64,000 bases of DNA from an uncultured Christensenellaceae bacterium. GTDB taxonomy: Bacteria; Bacillota; Clostridia; Christensenellales; Borkfalkiaceae. A program made the translations under genes and the position numbers. Positions 8,299-17,710 of the stretch are shown here, one piece after another. The notes under the pieces were generated by a model, which saw nothing but the letters and a program-made list of their open reading frames with translations, was not told the origin of the DNA and made no database searches. The stretch covers positions 1 through 64,000 of the forward strand of contig CAJUOY010000005.1 of assembly GCA_910588645.1 (NCBI GenBank), written 5' to 3'. Numbering within the stretch: the stretch's first letter is position 1; each line of letters opens with the position of its first letter.

Positions 8299-8823
8299 TC
8301 AATCACACAGATTTTCATAGATGACGGAGTAGACGTCCGCGGCTTTTTCTTCCCATTTTTTATATATCGATTTTGCCGTTTTTTTGTCGGGAACAACGAA
8401 TTTTAGATCTAAAAGGGGTTGAACGGGGGCAAGTATTTTTAAAGCTACAGTGTAAGTGCCGTCTTTATTCTGATAGTAGTCTGAGCGACATTCCTGTCTG
8501 TTTCTGTATCGGGTGCTGTTCTTTTTTACGAATTGGGAAATTTCTTCCCGTACGCTTTTGGGAATGTTTATATAAAAATTTGCAAGCGTTTCTCTTCCGT
8601 CGGGAGTGATGGTGTAAAGCGTGTCTTCGTCCTCGTTTACAATACAAATAAAATTATCGTCTATGAGTTTATGGATAATGTTTACGCAATCCATATAGCC
8701 CATCCAGCTGTTGGAAGTCGAACACATATCGACTATAGTTCTCTCCGACAGGGCGCTTTCCATCTTATCGAAAACAAAAAGTATTATTAATTTGTTAGTT
8801 GAGGTTTCGCCCGTGTTCAACAT
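8299..8823 (-). CDS. DUF4364 family protein
   Basis: This 174-residue protein resembles the DUF4364 family found in Clostridia. The first 75 residues form a winged-helix-like region (NKLIILFVFDKMESALSERTI, then a strand pair LYTITPDGRETL). A C-terminal domain of strands and helices follows. The family looks like a DNA-binding regulator without a known regulon. It has its own divergent promoter, and the TSCPD gene follows almost directly, so the two form a small operon. The weak ribosome site AGAGAA precedes ATG 8823. Confidence 0.8.
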   Translation of the reverse strand: MLNTGETSTNKLIILFVFDKMESALSERTIVDMCSTSNSWMGYMDCVNIIHKLIDDNFICIVNEDEDTLYTITPDGRETLANFYINIPKSVREEISQFVKKNSTRYRNRQECRSDYYQNKDGTYTVALKILAPVQPLLDLKFVVPDKKTAKSIYKKWEEKAADVYSVIYENLCD

Positions 8824-8864
8824 AAGTTTCTCTGAAAGTGTTTTTTAAATGCAAATTTTTAATT

Positions 8865-8893
8865 ATTATACATAATATTTTAAATAAAAGCAA
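8865..8893 (-). promoter_or_regulatory. Promoter of the DUF4364-TSCPD operon
   Basis: On the minus strand TTGCTT (8893-8888) and an extended -10 TG-TATAAT (8870-8865) are 17 bp apart. Confidence 0.65.
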
Positions 8894-8912
8894 GATATTT
8901 GCCCGAAAATAA

Positions 8913-8941
8913 TTTAATTTTAAAATTAAGTGTGTTATAAT
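8913..8941 (+). promoter_or_regulatory. Promoter of the unknown gene and nudix operon
   Basis: The extended -10 TGTTATAAT (8933-8941) is strong. The -35 partner TTTAAT (8913-8918) is weak at 17 bp spacing. It is divergent from the DUF4364 promoter. Confidence 0.6.
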
Positions 8942-8966
8942 TAAAAAAAACTATTAGGTGCAAATG

Positions 8967-9695
8967 ATGACGGATACCAAACAACAGGTTTTATCATTTT
9001 TGGAAAAGTGCGAAGAGTTGAAAAGCTGTAAGTTCATTATGGCTACTACAAAGATCAAGGATTTACTCAAATGTATAGTTAATTGTCCCGATTTGTATAG
9101 GTTGTTTGAAACAGTGACTAAAAAATTCGATTATCCCAATGCAAAGGCGGAGTGTCTTATCACAGAGGAGAGCGGGGCTTTTGACTCAAGCCGTGTGGAA
9201 TTGCCTCAGACCGTTGGGGAAAGGCTTGCATTTATTTTTTGTCTGTTTGTTGAGTTTGACCGCGAGACTTTGAATTTCAATGATTTTTTAAGACAATACT
9301 TTGTAGAAGACGGCAGTTATTTTGCCAGTTATCGCGCTTTTTGCAATCTTATTGTTAAAAGCTTGCAGGAGTGCGTTTTGCGCATTTTTGAGGATGATTT
9401 GGAGACTTTACCCGAAGGGAAGCCCGATTCCGCAGTTGCCGAGTTGATTTCCGCGCTCGATATTTCTGTTTCTCAAGAAATGCAATATGTAAGCGATAGT
9501 TCAATATCAGAAGACGATAAAGAAAACGGGTTAAAAATTCTTTCCGAACTTTTGAAAGCACTGAAGGCGGGCAACGAGAATTTGATCGATGCGCTTTTGT
9601 GCGGCTATAATTATTTTATTTTGCATACCGATTGCGTTTCCGACGGTATAACGGAACTTATTCAGATGATCGAGGCGTTTGAAAAGAAATTATGA
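8967..9695 (+). CDS. Hypothetical helical protein upstream of a Nudix hydrolase
   Basis: I do not recognise this soluble protein of about 242 residues. It is mostly helical with several cysteines (FLEKCEEL, KCIVNCPDLY, ECLITEE) that do not form a classic metal motif. There is no signal peptide or membrane segment. AGGTG at 8956-8960 is best spaced for ATG 8967, though ATG 8964 and GTG 8958 are possible. Its stop overlaps the nudix start (ATGA), so the proteins are translationally coupled and may act together in nucleotide-sugar clean-up. That link is inference only. Confidence 0.6.
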   Translation: MTDTKQQVLSFLEKCEELKSCKFIMATTKIKDLLKCIVNCPDLYRLFETVTKKFDYPNAKAECLITEESGAFDSSRVELPQTVGERLAFIFCLFVEFDRETLNFNDFLRQYFVEDGSYFASYRAFCNLIVKSLQECVLRIFEDDLETLPEGKPDSAVAELISALDISVSQEMQYVSDSSISEDDKENGLKILSELLKALKAGNENLIDALLCGYNYFILHTDCVSDGITELIQMIEAFEKKL

Positions 9696-10225
9696 ACTTG
9701 ACCGAGAAAAAAATTGACGGAAGGGTAATATACGAAGGGAAAATTTTAAAGTTGGAATTGGACGAGGTTGAGCTTCCGGACGGTTCGATGTCGAAACGCG
9801 AATGCGTAAGGCACAGCGGCGGCGCGGCCGTTCTTTACGTCAGCGACGACAACGTGCTTTTGGTAAAACAGTTTCGCTATCTGTACGATAAGGAAATTTA
9901 CGAGATCCCCGCGGGAAAACTTGAGTGCGGCGAAAACGCTGCATTTGCAGCCGACCGCGAGTTGGAGGAAGAAACGGGATATAAAGCGGAAATTTTAATT
10001 CCGCTTTTGAAAATTTATCCCAGTCCCGGATATACGGATGAGATAATTCACGTCTATTTTACGGACAAATGTAAAAGAACATCCAAAAAACCTGATGAGG
10101 GCGAATTTGTTGATTGTGAGTTTTTACCTATTGATAAAGTTTTGAAAATGATAGAGGGTGGGGTAATTTCGGACGGGAAAACGGTGGCGGCAATTTACAA
10201 ATATATTGCGATTATAAAAAAATAA
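9692..10225 (+). CDS. Nudix hydrolase, ADP-ribose pyrophosphatase type
   Basis: This 177-residue protein has a perfect Nudix box from Gly75 to Tyr97: G-x5-E81-x7-R89-E90-L91-x-E93-E94-x-G96-Y97. The N-terminal strands before the box (KRECVRHSGGAAVLYV) and the later PSPGYTDEIIHVYF are typical of NudF/YqkG ADP-ribose pyrophosphatases, which hydrolyse ADP-ribose to AMP and ribose 5-phosphate. The length agrees with that subfamily. It overlaps the preceding gene by 4 bp and is followed by a strong terminator. The subfamily is likely; other NDP-sugar substrates cannot be excluded. Confidence 0.88.
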   Translation: MNLTEKKIDGRVIYEGKILKLELDEVELPDGSMSKRECVRHSGGAAVLYVSDDNVLLVKQFRYLYDKEIYEIPAGKLECGENAAFAADRELEEETGYKAEILIPLLKIYPSPGYTDEIIHVYFTDKCKRTSKKPDEGEFVDCEFLPIDKVLKMIEGGVISDGKTVAAIYKYIAIIKK

Positions 10226-10253
10226 AAGGGTTTGCCAAAAGGCAAACCCTTTT
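10224..10253. terminator. Bidirectional terminator
   Basis: The perfect 13-bp stem AAAAGGGTTTGCC/GGCAAACCCTTTT (10224-10236 and 10241-10253) with loop AAAA separates convergent genes and has A/T runs on both sides. Confidence 0.85.
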
Positions 10254-10262
10254 AAAGTTTGT

Positions 10263-10481
10263 TTAGTTACAGCCGCAACCGCATCCGCAACTGCCGCTGC
10301 CGCATAACAGCGAGGAAAGCGTGCCGTTCTTCCACATACTATATAAGAGCGCTATCAGTATGGGCGTGCAGCTTCCGGAGAGGACGCCCTCAATTCCGTT
10401 ACCGCTACAGCTTGAAGCGAGCAATAAGAGAATGAGTATCCAAAGGCAACTGTTGTTTCCGCAACTTGAAAATAAATTCAT
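10263..10481 (-). CDS. Small Cys/Gly-rich membrane peptide
   Basis: This 72-residue protein starts MNLFSSCGNNSCLW, then a hydrophobic helix ILILLLLASSC. A second hydrophobic stretch (TPILIALLYSMW) follows, and it ends GSGSCGCGCGCN. ATG at 10481 is chosen because AAGGAGG lies just upstream; the longer open frame to 10505 has no such site. It resembles small cysteine-rich proteins that automatic annotation of Clostridia calls chorion class high-cysteine HCB protein 13. Function is unknown; metal binding or a spore or envelope role are possibilities. It stands alone with its own terminator. Confidence 0.65.
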   Translation of the reverse strand: MNLFSSCGNNSCLWILILLLLASSCSGNGIEGVLSGSCTPILIALLYSMWKNGTLSSLLCGSGSCGCGCGCN

Positions 10482-10628
10482 AAGTATCCTCCTTACGTCC
10501 CGCACGCGTTATGTATAATTTTTCTTTGTTTTCGTGCAGGATTGCGCTGCAAAATTTACGGTTTTGCAGTTTTTGTATAGTAAATTATATTTAATTTTTC
10601 TTAAAAATGTTACAAGTTGTTCATTTGC

Positions 10629-10658
10629 TTGCAAAAAGAGCGTAAAATATGTTATGAT
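10629..10658 (+). promoter_or_regulatory. Promoter of the transporter-coaX-hom operon
   Basis: TTGCAA (10629-10634) and TATGAT (10653-10658) are 18 bp apart, giving a leader of about 110 nt. Confidence 0.55.
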
Positions 10659-10679
10659 AATTTTTACTTAAAACTAAAT

Positions 10680-10761
10680 CAGCCGATATACTTTTTTCGG
10701 AGTAATCGGACTGTATAATAAACATAATATCTTTAACTGAGGATATTCTTTTAAGAAATCC
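10680..10761 (+). promoter_or_regulatory. Structured 5' leader before the transporter gene
   Basis: Two hairpins can be drawn. CAG-CCGAT (10680-10687) pairs with ATCGG-a-CTG (10705-10713). GGAT-a-TTCTT (10741-10750) pairs with AGAA-ATCC (10754-10761), only 4 bp before the GGAGG site (10765-10769). This could gate translation. It matches no riboswitch class I can name. Confidence 0.35.
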
Positions 10762-10773
10762 TACGGAGGCTCT

Positions 10774-11412
10774 ATGAAAAACGATAAGGCTCACTTTATT
10801 GCGTTCGTCGGCGTAATGTTTGCGCTGATATTTGTGCTCTTTCTTTTGGAGGGGACTGTTTTGTCGGGTTTGGGGATGACGGCGTGCATTCTTTCATTGC
10901 CCGTTTCAATCGCTTTAAGCATTTACGACGATTGGAAGAGAAGTTTTATCGGCGGAACGCTTTTGGGACTGTCAAGTTGTCTGTTTTGTCTGATTTTCGC
11001 TTCATTGTTCTTGCCCTATGCAAATCCTTTGATATGCGTGTTGCCGAGAATGTTTATAGGCATTACGGCTTATTGGACTTATTTCGGGCTTGCAAAGCTT
11101 TTAAACAAATCCAAGCGCAAGTTTTTAAGAGAAACCTTACCTGCCGCGGTTGCAGGCATTGTCGGATCGTTGACTAATACCGTTTTATATCTATTGGCTA
11201 TAAATATCTGGTCAGGTGACATCATGGGTTCTTTGACCGCAATAATGAATGTTGCGGTTTCCGTATTCTTTCCGATAGAGCTCGTAGCCTGTATGGTTTT
11301 GGTGCCCGCTTACGTTGCTGTACTTAAAAAAGTGAATCATACTTTAATATTTAAAGGCTCTGAAAAGCCTGTGACTTCGGAGAATGTTGTAAATAATGAT
11401 AATTTGTCTTGA
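10774..11412 (+). CDS. ECF transporter S component, probable pantothenate (PanT-like)
   Basis: This 212-residue integral membrane protein has about six helices, starting with FIAFVGVMFALIFVLFLL. It has the layout of the substrate-binding S component of energy-coupling factor transporters, including the small-residue helix LPRMFIGITAYW and a hydrophilic tail. No ECF ATPase or T component is nearby, as expected for group II ECF systems that share a common module. The substrate is inferred: the reading frame overlaps coaX by 17 bp, and CoaX phosphorylates pantothenate. CGGAGG precedes ATG 10774. The S-component call is likely; pantothenate specificity is inference. Confidence 0.7.
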   Translation: MKNDKAHFIAFVGVMFALIFVLFLLEGTVLSGLGMTACILSLPVSIALSIYDDWKRSFIGGTLLGLSSCLFCLIFASLFLPYANPLICVLPRMFIGITAYWTYFGLAKLLNKSKRKFLRETLPAAVAGIVGSLTNTVLYLLAINIWSGDIMGSLTAIMNVAVSVFFPIELVACMVLVPAYVAVLKKVNHTLIFKGSEKPVTSENVVNNDNLS

Positions 11413-12172
11413 CGTTGGCAATACCAATATAAAATTTGCTGTTTACGACAATGATAGCTTTAAATTGAGTTTTCGTGTCGCAACCGATCTTAAAAAAACT
11501 TCCGATGAATACGGCGGACAACTCCTAACTATTTTAAAAAACAGCGGTGTTGATCCGTCTCTGATAAACGGAGGTATCATATCGTCCGTAGTTCCGCAAC
11601 TTGATTATACTTTGGCTCGTATGCTTGCAACTTATCTTAAGATAAAGCCGTTAATGCTTGAACCGGGGCTTAAGACCGGATTGAATCTTAAAGTTGATAA
11701 CGCGAGAGAAGTGGGTGCGGACAGGGTTGTCAACAATGTGTCCGCGGTGAAAAAATACGGTTATCCTTTAATAGTTATCGATTTTGGAACGGCGACGACT
11801 TTTAATGTTATAAATGAAGTCGGGGACTTTATCGGCGGAGTTATTGCGCCGGGTATTAAAGGTTCTTTGGACAGCCTTGTAAACGGTACTGCCAAGCTTC
11901 CACGGGTAGAGATTGAACGGCCCTCTAAAGTTATAGGTAAAAATACTGTTACGAATATGCAATCAGGCATATTTTACGGCTTTGCCGGACTGGTCGAATA
12001 TTTAGTTAAGAAAATAAAGCGTGAAATGAAATGTGAAAATGCTTCCGTAATAGCTACCGGCGGATTTTCGGAAGTTATAGCCAATGAAATACAGTGTATA
12101 GACAAAGTGGACAAGCTTTTGACGCTTGACGGTTTAAAATATCTGTATGATCTTAACGCGGAGGCGAATTAA
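11396..12172 (+). CDS. coaX: Type III pantothenate kinase
   Basis: CoaX performs the first step of coenzyme A synthesis, phosphorylating pantothenate. The 258 residues match the family. The ATP phosphate-binding motif D6-V-G-N-T-N is at the N-terminus. The second motif VIDFGTATTFNVI and the GGVIAPGIKGSLDSL segment, with a late ATGGFSEVI motif, are all typical. The start overlaps the transporter gene by 17 bp and the stop overlaps hom by 1 bp, so the three are translationally coupled. This suggests uptake and activation of pantothenate are coordinated. Confidence 0.95.
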   Translation: MIICLDVGNTNIKFAVYDNDSFKLSFRVATDLKKTSDEYGGQLLTILKNSGVDPSLINGGIISSVVPQLDYTLARMLATYLKIKPLMLEPGLKTGLNLKVDNAREVGADRVVNNVSAVKKYGYPLIVIDFGTATTFNVINEVGDFIGGVIAPGIKGSLDSLVNGTAKLPRVEIERPSKVIGKNTVTNMQSGIFYGFAGLVEYLVKKIKREMKCENASVIATGGFSEVIANEIQCIDKVDKLLTLDGLKYLYDLNAEAN

Positions 12173-13449
12173 TGAAAAAAGTGGGGGTTGCTATATTAGG
12201 TCTGGGCGTCGTAGGCGGCGGAACCTATAAAATTCTGTCTGAGCACAGAGAGCAATATAAAAAATCACACGGTGTAGATATTGTGGTCGAGAGCGTTCTT
12301 GAAAGAAGCAAGGAGCGTGCGCTTAGTCTTGGAATAGAGGAAAATAGGATTTGTTCAAATATTGCAGAAATTTGTTCCAATCCCGAAATCGACATCGTAG
12401 TTGAAGTAATAGGTGGTATAGAGCCTGCTAAAACTTTTGTGTTGGCGGCTTTGAACTCCGGCAAATCCGTAGTAACTTCCAATAAAGAGCTCTATTGCAA
12501 ATACAGTCATCAACTTGAAAAGACGGCAAAAAAGAACAGAGTAGGGTTGTTTTATGAAGCTACTTGTGTAGGCGGCGTTCCCGTAATCCGCGCAATGCTG
12601 GACAACTTGCAGGGGAATAATTTTACGTCCATAATGGGCATTATAAACGGTACTACCAATTATATACTTTCCAAAATGTCTCAATCCGGTGCGGCGTATA
12701 AATCTGTTTTGGAAGAGGCTAAAAAGCTCGGTTATGCCGAAGCAGATCCTACTTCTGACGTAGAAGGATATGACGCGGCCTATAAACTATCTATTTTGTC
12801 AAGTCTTGCTTTTCATACAAAAATACCTTTCACGGAGATTTACCGTGAAGGTATCGACGGAATAGATAACTTGGATATAGAGTACGGAAAGCGTCTCGGT
12901 TATTCATTGAAATTGCTTGCAATTGGCAAAAACGAAAAGAGCGGTATCGAGGTGCGCGTTCATCCGACTTTTATCAAATCAGATCATCCGCTTGCAGGAG
13001 TTAACGACAGCTATAACGCAGTTTTTCTTACCGGCGACAGCGTGGAGGACGTTATGCTTTACGGGCGCGGCGCAGGGGCGTTGCCTACGGGGAGTGCAAT
13101 CGTGGGGGATATTATCTATTGCGCAACTCATCCCAATCATAGCTATTCTACGTTTAATAATACGGAAAAGGCGGATTCCGCAACAAAGTTTGTAAAGAAT
13201 TTCGGCAGCGCTTACTATTTAAGGCTTTCCGTGCAGGACAAAACGGGCGTTTTATCAAAAGTGACTGCTTTACTCGGCAAGCATTCGATAAGCGTTTCTC
13301 AGTTTATACAGGAAAGCGTGAGAGATGACGGGCGCGCTCCTTTGATTCTAATAACGCATCTGAATAAAGAACAGAACGTTATGCGCGCCGTATCAGATAT
13401 AAATTCTACGGGTTTTGCGAAAGTTGAAGCGGTTATAAGAACAATTTAA
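12172..13449 (+). CDS. hom: Homoserine dehydrogenase
   Basis: This enzyme reduces aspartate semialdehyde to homoserine with NAD(P)H, leading to threonine and methionine. The 425 residues hold an N-terminal Rossmann motif (GLGVVGGGTYK from residue 10) and the catalytic domain with GIINGTTNYILSKM. The EADPTSDVEGYDAAYK signature follows, then a C-terminal ACT domain (from LRLSVQDKTGVLSKV to the end) that usually mediates threonine feedback. It overlaps coaX by one base. Pairing with coenzyme A genes is not a known fixed context and may reflect simple operon stacking. Confidence 0.96.
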   Translation: MKKVGVAILGLGVVGGGTYKILSEHREQYKKSHGVDIVVESVLERSKERALSLGIEENRICSNIAEICSNPEIDIVVEVIGGIEPAKTFVLAALNSGKSVVTSNKELYCKYSHQLEKTAKKNRVGLFYEATCVGGVPVIRAMLDNLQGNNFTSIMGIINGTTNYILSKMSQSGAAYKSVLEEAKKLGYAEADPTSDVEGYDAAYKLSILSSLAFHTKIPFTEIYREGIDGIDNLDIEYGKRLGYSLKLLAIGKNEKSGIEVRVHPTFIKSDHPLAGVNDSYNAVFLTGDSVEDVMLYGRGAGALPTGSAIVGDIIYCATHPNHSYSTFNNTEKADSATKFVKNFGSAYYLRLSVQDKTGVLSKVTALLGKHSISVSQFIQESVRDDGRAPLILITHLNKEQNVMRAVSDINSTGFAKVEAVIRTI

Positions 13450-13481
13450 TAAAAATGTTGTGTAAAACAGAATAAAAAAGG

Positions 13482-13510
13482 TTGCATTTTAGCGCAAAAT
13501 GTTCTAAAAT
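13482..13510 (+). promoter_or_regulatory. Promoter of tRNA-Ser
   Basis: TTGCAT (13482-13487) and TAAAAT (13505-13510) are 17 bp apart. The spacer holds a small inverted repeat CATTTT-AGCGC-AAAATG. Confidence 0.55.
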
Positions 13511-13519
13511 ACAATCAAT

Positions 13520-13609
13520 GCAGAGATGTCTGAGCGGTTTAAGGAGCACGATTGGAAATCGTGTGACGGGGGAACTCGTCCGGAGGTTCAAATCCTCTTC
13601 TCTGCGCCA
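13520..13609 (+). tRNA. tRNA-Ser (anticodon GGA)
   Basis: The acceptor arms GCAGAGA and TCTCTGC pair, followed by G-CCA at 13606-13609. The anticodon arm CACGA-TTGGAAA-TCGTG gives GGA (reads UCC/UCU). The long variable arm ACGGGGGAACTCGT is typical of class II tRNA-Ser. Confidence 0.95.
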
Positions 13610-13664
13610 AATAGACACGAATTAAGCGCCTTGACAGGTGGTTTGATTCGTGTCTATTATTTTA
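13610..13664 (+). terminator. tRNA-Ser terminator with an embedded promoter
   Basis: A perfect 13-bp stem AATAGACACGAAT/ATTCGTGTCTATT (13610-13622 and 13646-13658) with a 23-nt loop ends in ATTTTATTT. The loop contains CCTTGACAGG. Its TTGACA (13631-13636) is 18 bp from TATTAT (13655-13660), so a promoter directed at gdhA overlaps the terminator. Confidence 0.7.
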
Positions 13665-13786
13665 TTTAAAGTTTGAAACGGATAAAGTAATTAATTAGCG
13701 GAAGTTAAATTTTATCTTATAATCATTACTTATATGCAAGATAATTTTTGTAAAAGAAAAAATGAATATTTATTCGTCAAATTTGA

Positions 13787-15191
<1,405 letters not shown>

Positions 15192-15198
15192 TTATTAT

Positions 15199-15230
15199 AA
15201 TAAAATCCCTTGACAGGGGATTTTATTTTT
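15199..15230 (+). terminator. gdhA terminator
   Basis: The stem AATAAAATCCC/GGGGATTTTATT (15199-15209 and 15216-15227) is followed by TTT. Its loop TTGACA (15210-15215) doubles as the -35 box of the tetR promoter. Confidence 0.85.
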
Positions 15231-15271
15231 GCTATATTTAAAACAGATGTTGTAAAACATCTGTTTTAAAT
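15210..15271 (+). promoter_or_regulatory. tetR-ABC promoter with a palindromic operator
   Basis: TTGACA (15210-15215) and TATATT (15233-15238) are 17 bp apart. A perfect 16-bp inverted repeat with 4-bp centre GTAA covers 15236-15271 (arms ATTTAAAACAGATGTT and AACATCTGTTTTAAAT). It overlaps the end of the -10 box and the transcription start. This is the expected position for an autorepressor site of the TetR protein encoded directly downstream. Confidence 0.75.
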
Positions 15272-15282
15272 AAGGAGATAAA

Positions 15283-15861
15283 ATGCCACCCAAAGCTAAA
15301 TTTACAAAAGAGGAGATAGTTGATTCCGCATTAATGATTGTTGAACGAAGCGGATTGGAGTTTCTTACGGCTCGGTCGTTGGGCGTCGAACTTGGTAGTT
15401 CTTCGCGGCCGATTTTTACCGTGTTTACGGGAATGGAGCAGGTGATTGAAGCTGTAAATGCAAAGGTTAAAGAAATTTACGGAGACTATGTAGAACAAGG
15501 TTTAAAAGAAGATCTTCAATTTAAAGGAGTAGGCAAAGCTTATATAAGATTTGCCTTTGAAAGGCCTAAGTTATTCCAGATGCTCTTTATGAGTGAGCGA
15601 GACGAACGTCCCGACAGTAAAAACGTACTCATAGGTATTGAAGATCATTATGAAGCAATAATCGGTTCCATTGTAAAAGGATATGGACTTTCAATGGAAA
15701 ATGCAAAGGAATTATACTTTCATTTATGGGTTTATTCGCACGGCATAGCTGTTTTAATAGCAACAAAGGTATGTTCTTTTACAGCAGATGAAACCGATAA
15801 ACTATTGACGCAGGTTTTTATATCTTTAATCAAAAAAATAAAGCAGGAGGGCAAATTATGA
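15283..15861 (+). CDS. TetR family transcriptional regulator
   Basis: This 192-residue protein has an N-terminal TetR helix-turn-helix (about 8-55: TKEEIVDSALMIVERSGLEF, then TARSLGVELGSSSRPIFTVF). A ligand-binding helical domain follows. AAGGAG precedes ATG 15283. The stop overlaps the ABC ATPase start (ATGA), and a perfect palindrome covers the promoter. It therefore probably represses its own operon until a ligand of the exporter binds. The recognition helix SRPIFTVFTGM has the SxPxFxxF form also seen in other Clostridia TetR proteins. Ligand unknown. Confidence 0.85.
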   Translation: MPPKAKFTKEEIVDSALMIVERSGLEFLTARSLGVELGSSSRPIFTVFTGMEQVIEAVNAKVKEIYGDYVEQGLKEDLQFKGVGKAYIRFAFERPKLFQMLFMSERDERPDSKNVLIGIEDHYEAIIGSIVKGYGLSMENAKELYFHLWVYSHGIAVLIATKVCSFTADETDKLLTQVFISLIKKIKQEGKL

Positions 15862-16538
15862 TAAAAGCTGAAAATATATTTAAAAGTTATGGCGAAACAA
15901 AGGTGTTGAAAGGCGTTTCGGTTGATATAGCAACCGGAGAATTTGCGGTAATACTGGGCGCTTCCGGTTCCGGTAAATCTACTCTTTTAAACGTGCTTTC
16001 CGGACTTGAAAAGGCCGATGAGGGCATAATAGAATGCAATGGCGTACGGCTTGACGGATTGAATGATAAAGAACTGACGGAGTTCAGAAAAAGAGAGGTG
16101 GGCTTTATTTTTCAGCAATACTATCTTTTATCACACCTAAGCGTCGAAAGTAATGTAAAATTAAGCGCCGATCTTGTAGGAAACAAAAATTATAAAGAGT
16201 ACTTGTCTGCCGTCGGTTTGGGTGAAAAACTCAGAAATAAACCCGGTACGCTTTCCGGCGGTGAGCAGCAAAGAGTATGCATTGCCAGAGCTTTAGCGAA
16301 AAATCCTAACGTGCTGTTTCTTGACGAGCCTACGGGTGCACTTGATGAAAAAACAGGCAGAGATGTGCTTGACTATATTTTTAAGCTGCAAAAGTACCGC
16401 GGATTCACTGCAATTATGGTCACTCATAATGAAAATATAGCGGAAATGGCGGAAACGGTAATAAAGATGAACAGCGGTAATATTGTCGAAGTATATAAAA
16501 ATTCTATCAGGAAAACGGCGTACGAAATAGGGTGGTAA
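15858..16538 (+). CDS. ABC transporter ATP-binding protein (MacB/LolD type)
   Basis: This 226-residue ATPase has Walker [10 protein letters not shown] (34-42), the signature LSGGEQQR (132-139), Walker B VLFLDEP (152-158) and a following TGALD. This combination is typical of ATPases that pair with FtsX-like permeases (MacB, LolD, BceA group). It is coupled to tetR by a 4-bp overlap and the permease gene begins 1 bp after its stop. The complex probably exports a lipid, peptide or drug, or senses envelope stress. There is no two-component system nearby, which argues against a Bce-type bacitracin module. Confidence 0.92.
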   Translation: MIKAENIFKSYGETKVLKGVSVDIATGEFAVILGASGSGKSTLLNVLSGLEKADEGIIECNGVRLDGLNDKELTEFRKREVGFIFQQYYLLSHLSVESNVKLSADLVGNKNYKEYLSAVGLGEKLRNKPGTLSGGEQQRVCIARALAKNPNVLFLDEPTGALDEKTGRDVLDYIFKLQKYRGFTAIMVTHNENIAEMAETVIKMNSGNIVEVYKNSIRKTAYEIGW

Positions 16539-16539
16539 A

Positions 16540-17679
16540 ATGATTATAAATCTCAAAGATGTCGTAAAACTGGTCGGTATATCTATTGTGTGTTTTTGTG
16601 CCGCGTTTGTCTGTACATTTATGCTAAATTATTATATGGATGTGGTGCCGTTGTCTTCAAGTATTACCGACGACGCTGTCGGCGCATTGTACAAAGCACA
16701 GGTCGCCACCGCGCAATTTACTTCCGCTATTTCAGGAGGCGTACTCGGCATTATTGCTGTAATAATGCTGTTGTTTTATATTAAGCTTTACATATCGGCT
16801 AATTCTCAGAAATTGGGTATTTTAAAAGCTTTCGGGTATAGCCGTATAAAGATTTCTATGCCTTTTTGCTTGTTCGGTTTCAGCGTACTTATCGGTTGCG
16901 CTCTCGGCTTTGCCTTCGGTTGGATTTTTATGCCTAATATTTATGAGTCGCTTACTATCGAAGGTATAGACGCAATTTCAATAAAGTTTCATTGGGAATT
17001 GTTATTTGGGTTAGTATTTGCGCCGGGAATAATCTTTTCGTTAATTTCCGTACTTTATGCATATTTTGCATTGAAGAGTCCCGTACTTAAGCTTATTAAA
17101 GGTAAGTCGGAGAAAGTCTCCGTTGGTGAAGATAAGAAGAATACCGATAGACCGTTTTTACTGGATATGTGTTTTAAAACGTTGAAAAGCCGCAAATTGT
17201 TGGTATTTTTTGTTACTTTTTCCTGTTTCTGTTTTTCGGCTATGGTTCAAATGGGCCTGTCAATGGAAGAGCTTGTATCTTCAATTATGGGCTATATGAT
17301 TTTGATTATAGGTTTGGTTCTTGCGATTATAACGATATTTATGTCTGCAACATCGCTTGTAAACGCCAATTCCAAAAACATTGCGGTAATGAAGGTGTTC
17401 GGATATTCTCTGACGCAGTGTACAGCTTCTATATTCGGTGGTTACATTCCTTTCGCTTTACTCGGGTTTGCTGTTGGAACGGGGTACCAGTACGGTCTTT
17501 TACAAATAATGGTAAATATTATTTTCTCCGATGTTGAAAACGTACCTGAATACACGTTCAGTATTTCGGCATTTTTTATATCTTTAGCCTCATTCATTTT
17601 ATGTTACTTTGTAATAACGGCATATTATGTCTATAAAATAAATAGAATTTCGGTCAAAGAAATAATGCTTGAAAATTGA
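16540..17679 (+). CDS. FtsX-like ABC transporter permease
   Basis: This 379-residue membrane protein has about eight helices arranged as two FtsX-like units of four. The units are separated by a hydrophilic link near 185-205 (KGKSEKVSVGEDKKNTD). Helix pairs ISGGVLGIIAVIMLLFYI and YMILIIGLVLAIITIFMSA, each followed by a KLGILKAFGYS / IAVMKVFGYS loop, are the usual FtsX repeats. It lacks the large periplasmic MacB domain. It is smaller than BceB-type permeases (about 650 residues). It belongs to the tetR-ABC operon. The next feature is a minus-strand tRNA terminator. Confidence 0.88.
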   Translation: MIINLKDVVKLVGISIVCFCAAFVCTFMLNYYMDVVPLSSSITDDAVGALYKAQVATAQFTSAISGGVLGIIAVIMLLFYIKLYISANSQKLGILKAFGYSRIKISMPFCLFGFSVLIGCALGFAFGWIFMPNIYESLTIEGIDAISIKFHWELLFGLVFAPGIIFSLISVLYAYFALKSPVLKLIKGKSEKVSVGEDKKNTDRPFLLDMCFKTLKSRKLLVFFVTFSCFCFSAMVQMGLSMEELVSSIMGYMILIIGLVLAIITIFMSATSLVNANSKNIAVMKVFGYSLTQCTASIFGGYIPFALLGFAVGTGYQYGLLQIMVNIIFSDVENVPEYTFSISAFFISLASFILCYFVITAYYVYKINRISVKEIMLEN

Positions 17680-17710
17680 TCTTTTGTGAGTACATATTTG
17701 TAAAAAAATA

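Noticed and set aside
13482..13510. Inverted repeat CATTTT/AAAATG as a terminator of hom
   Set aside because: The stem is only 6 bp of A/T pairs and is not followed by a T-tract; it lies in the spacer of the tRNA-Ser promoter.
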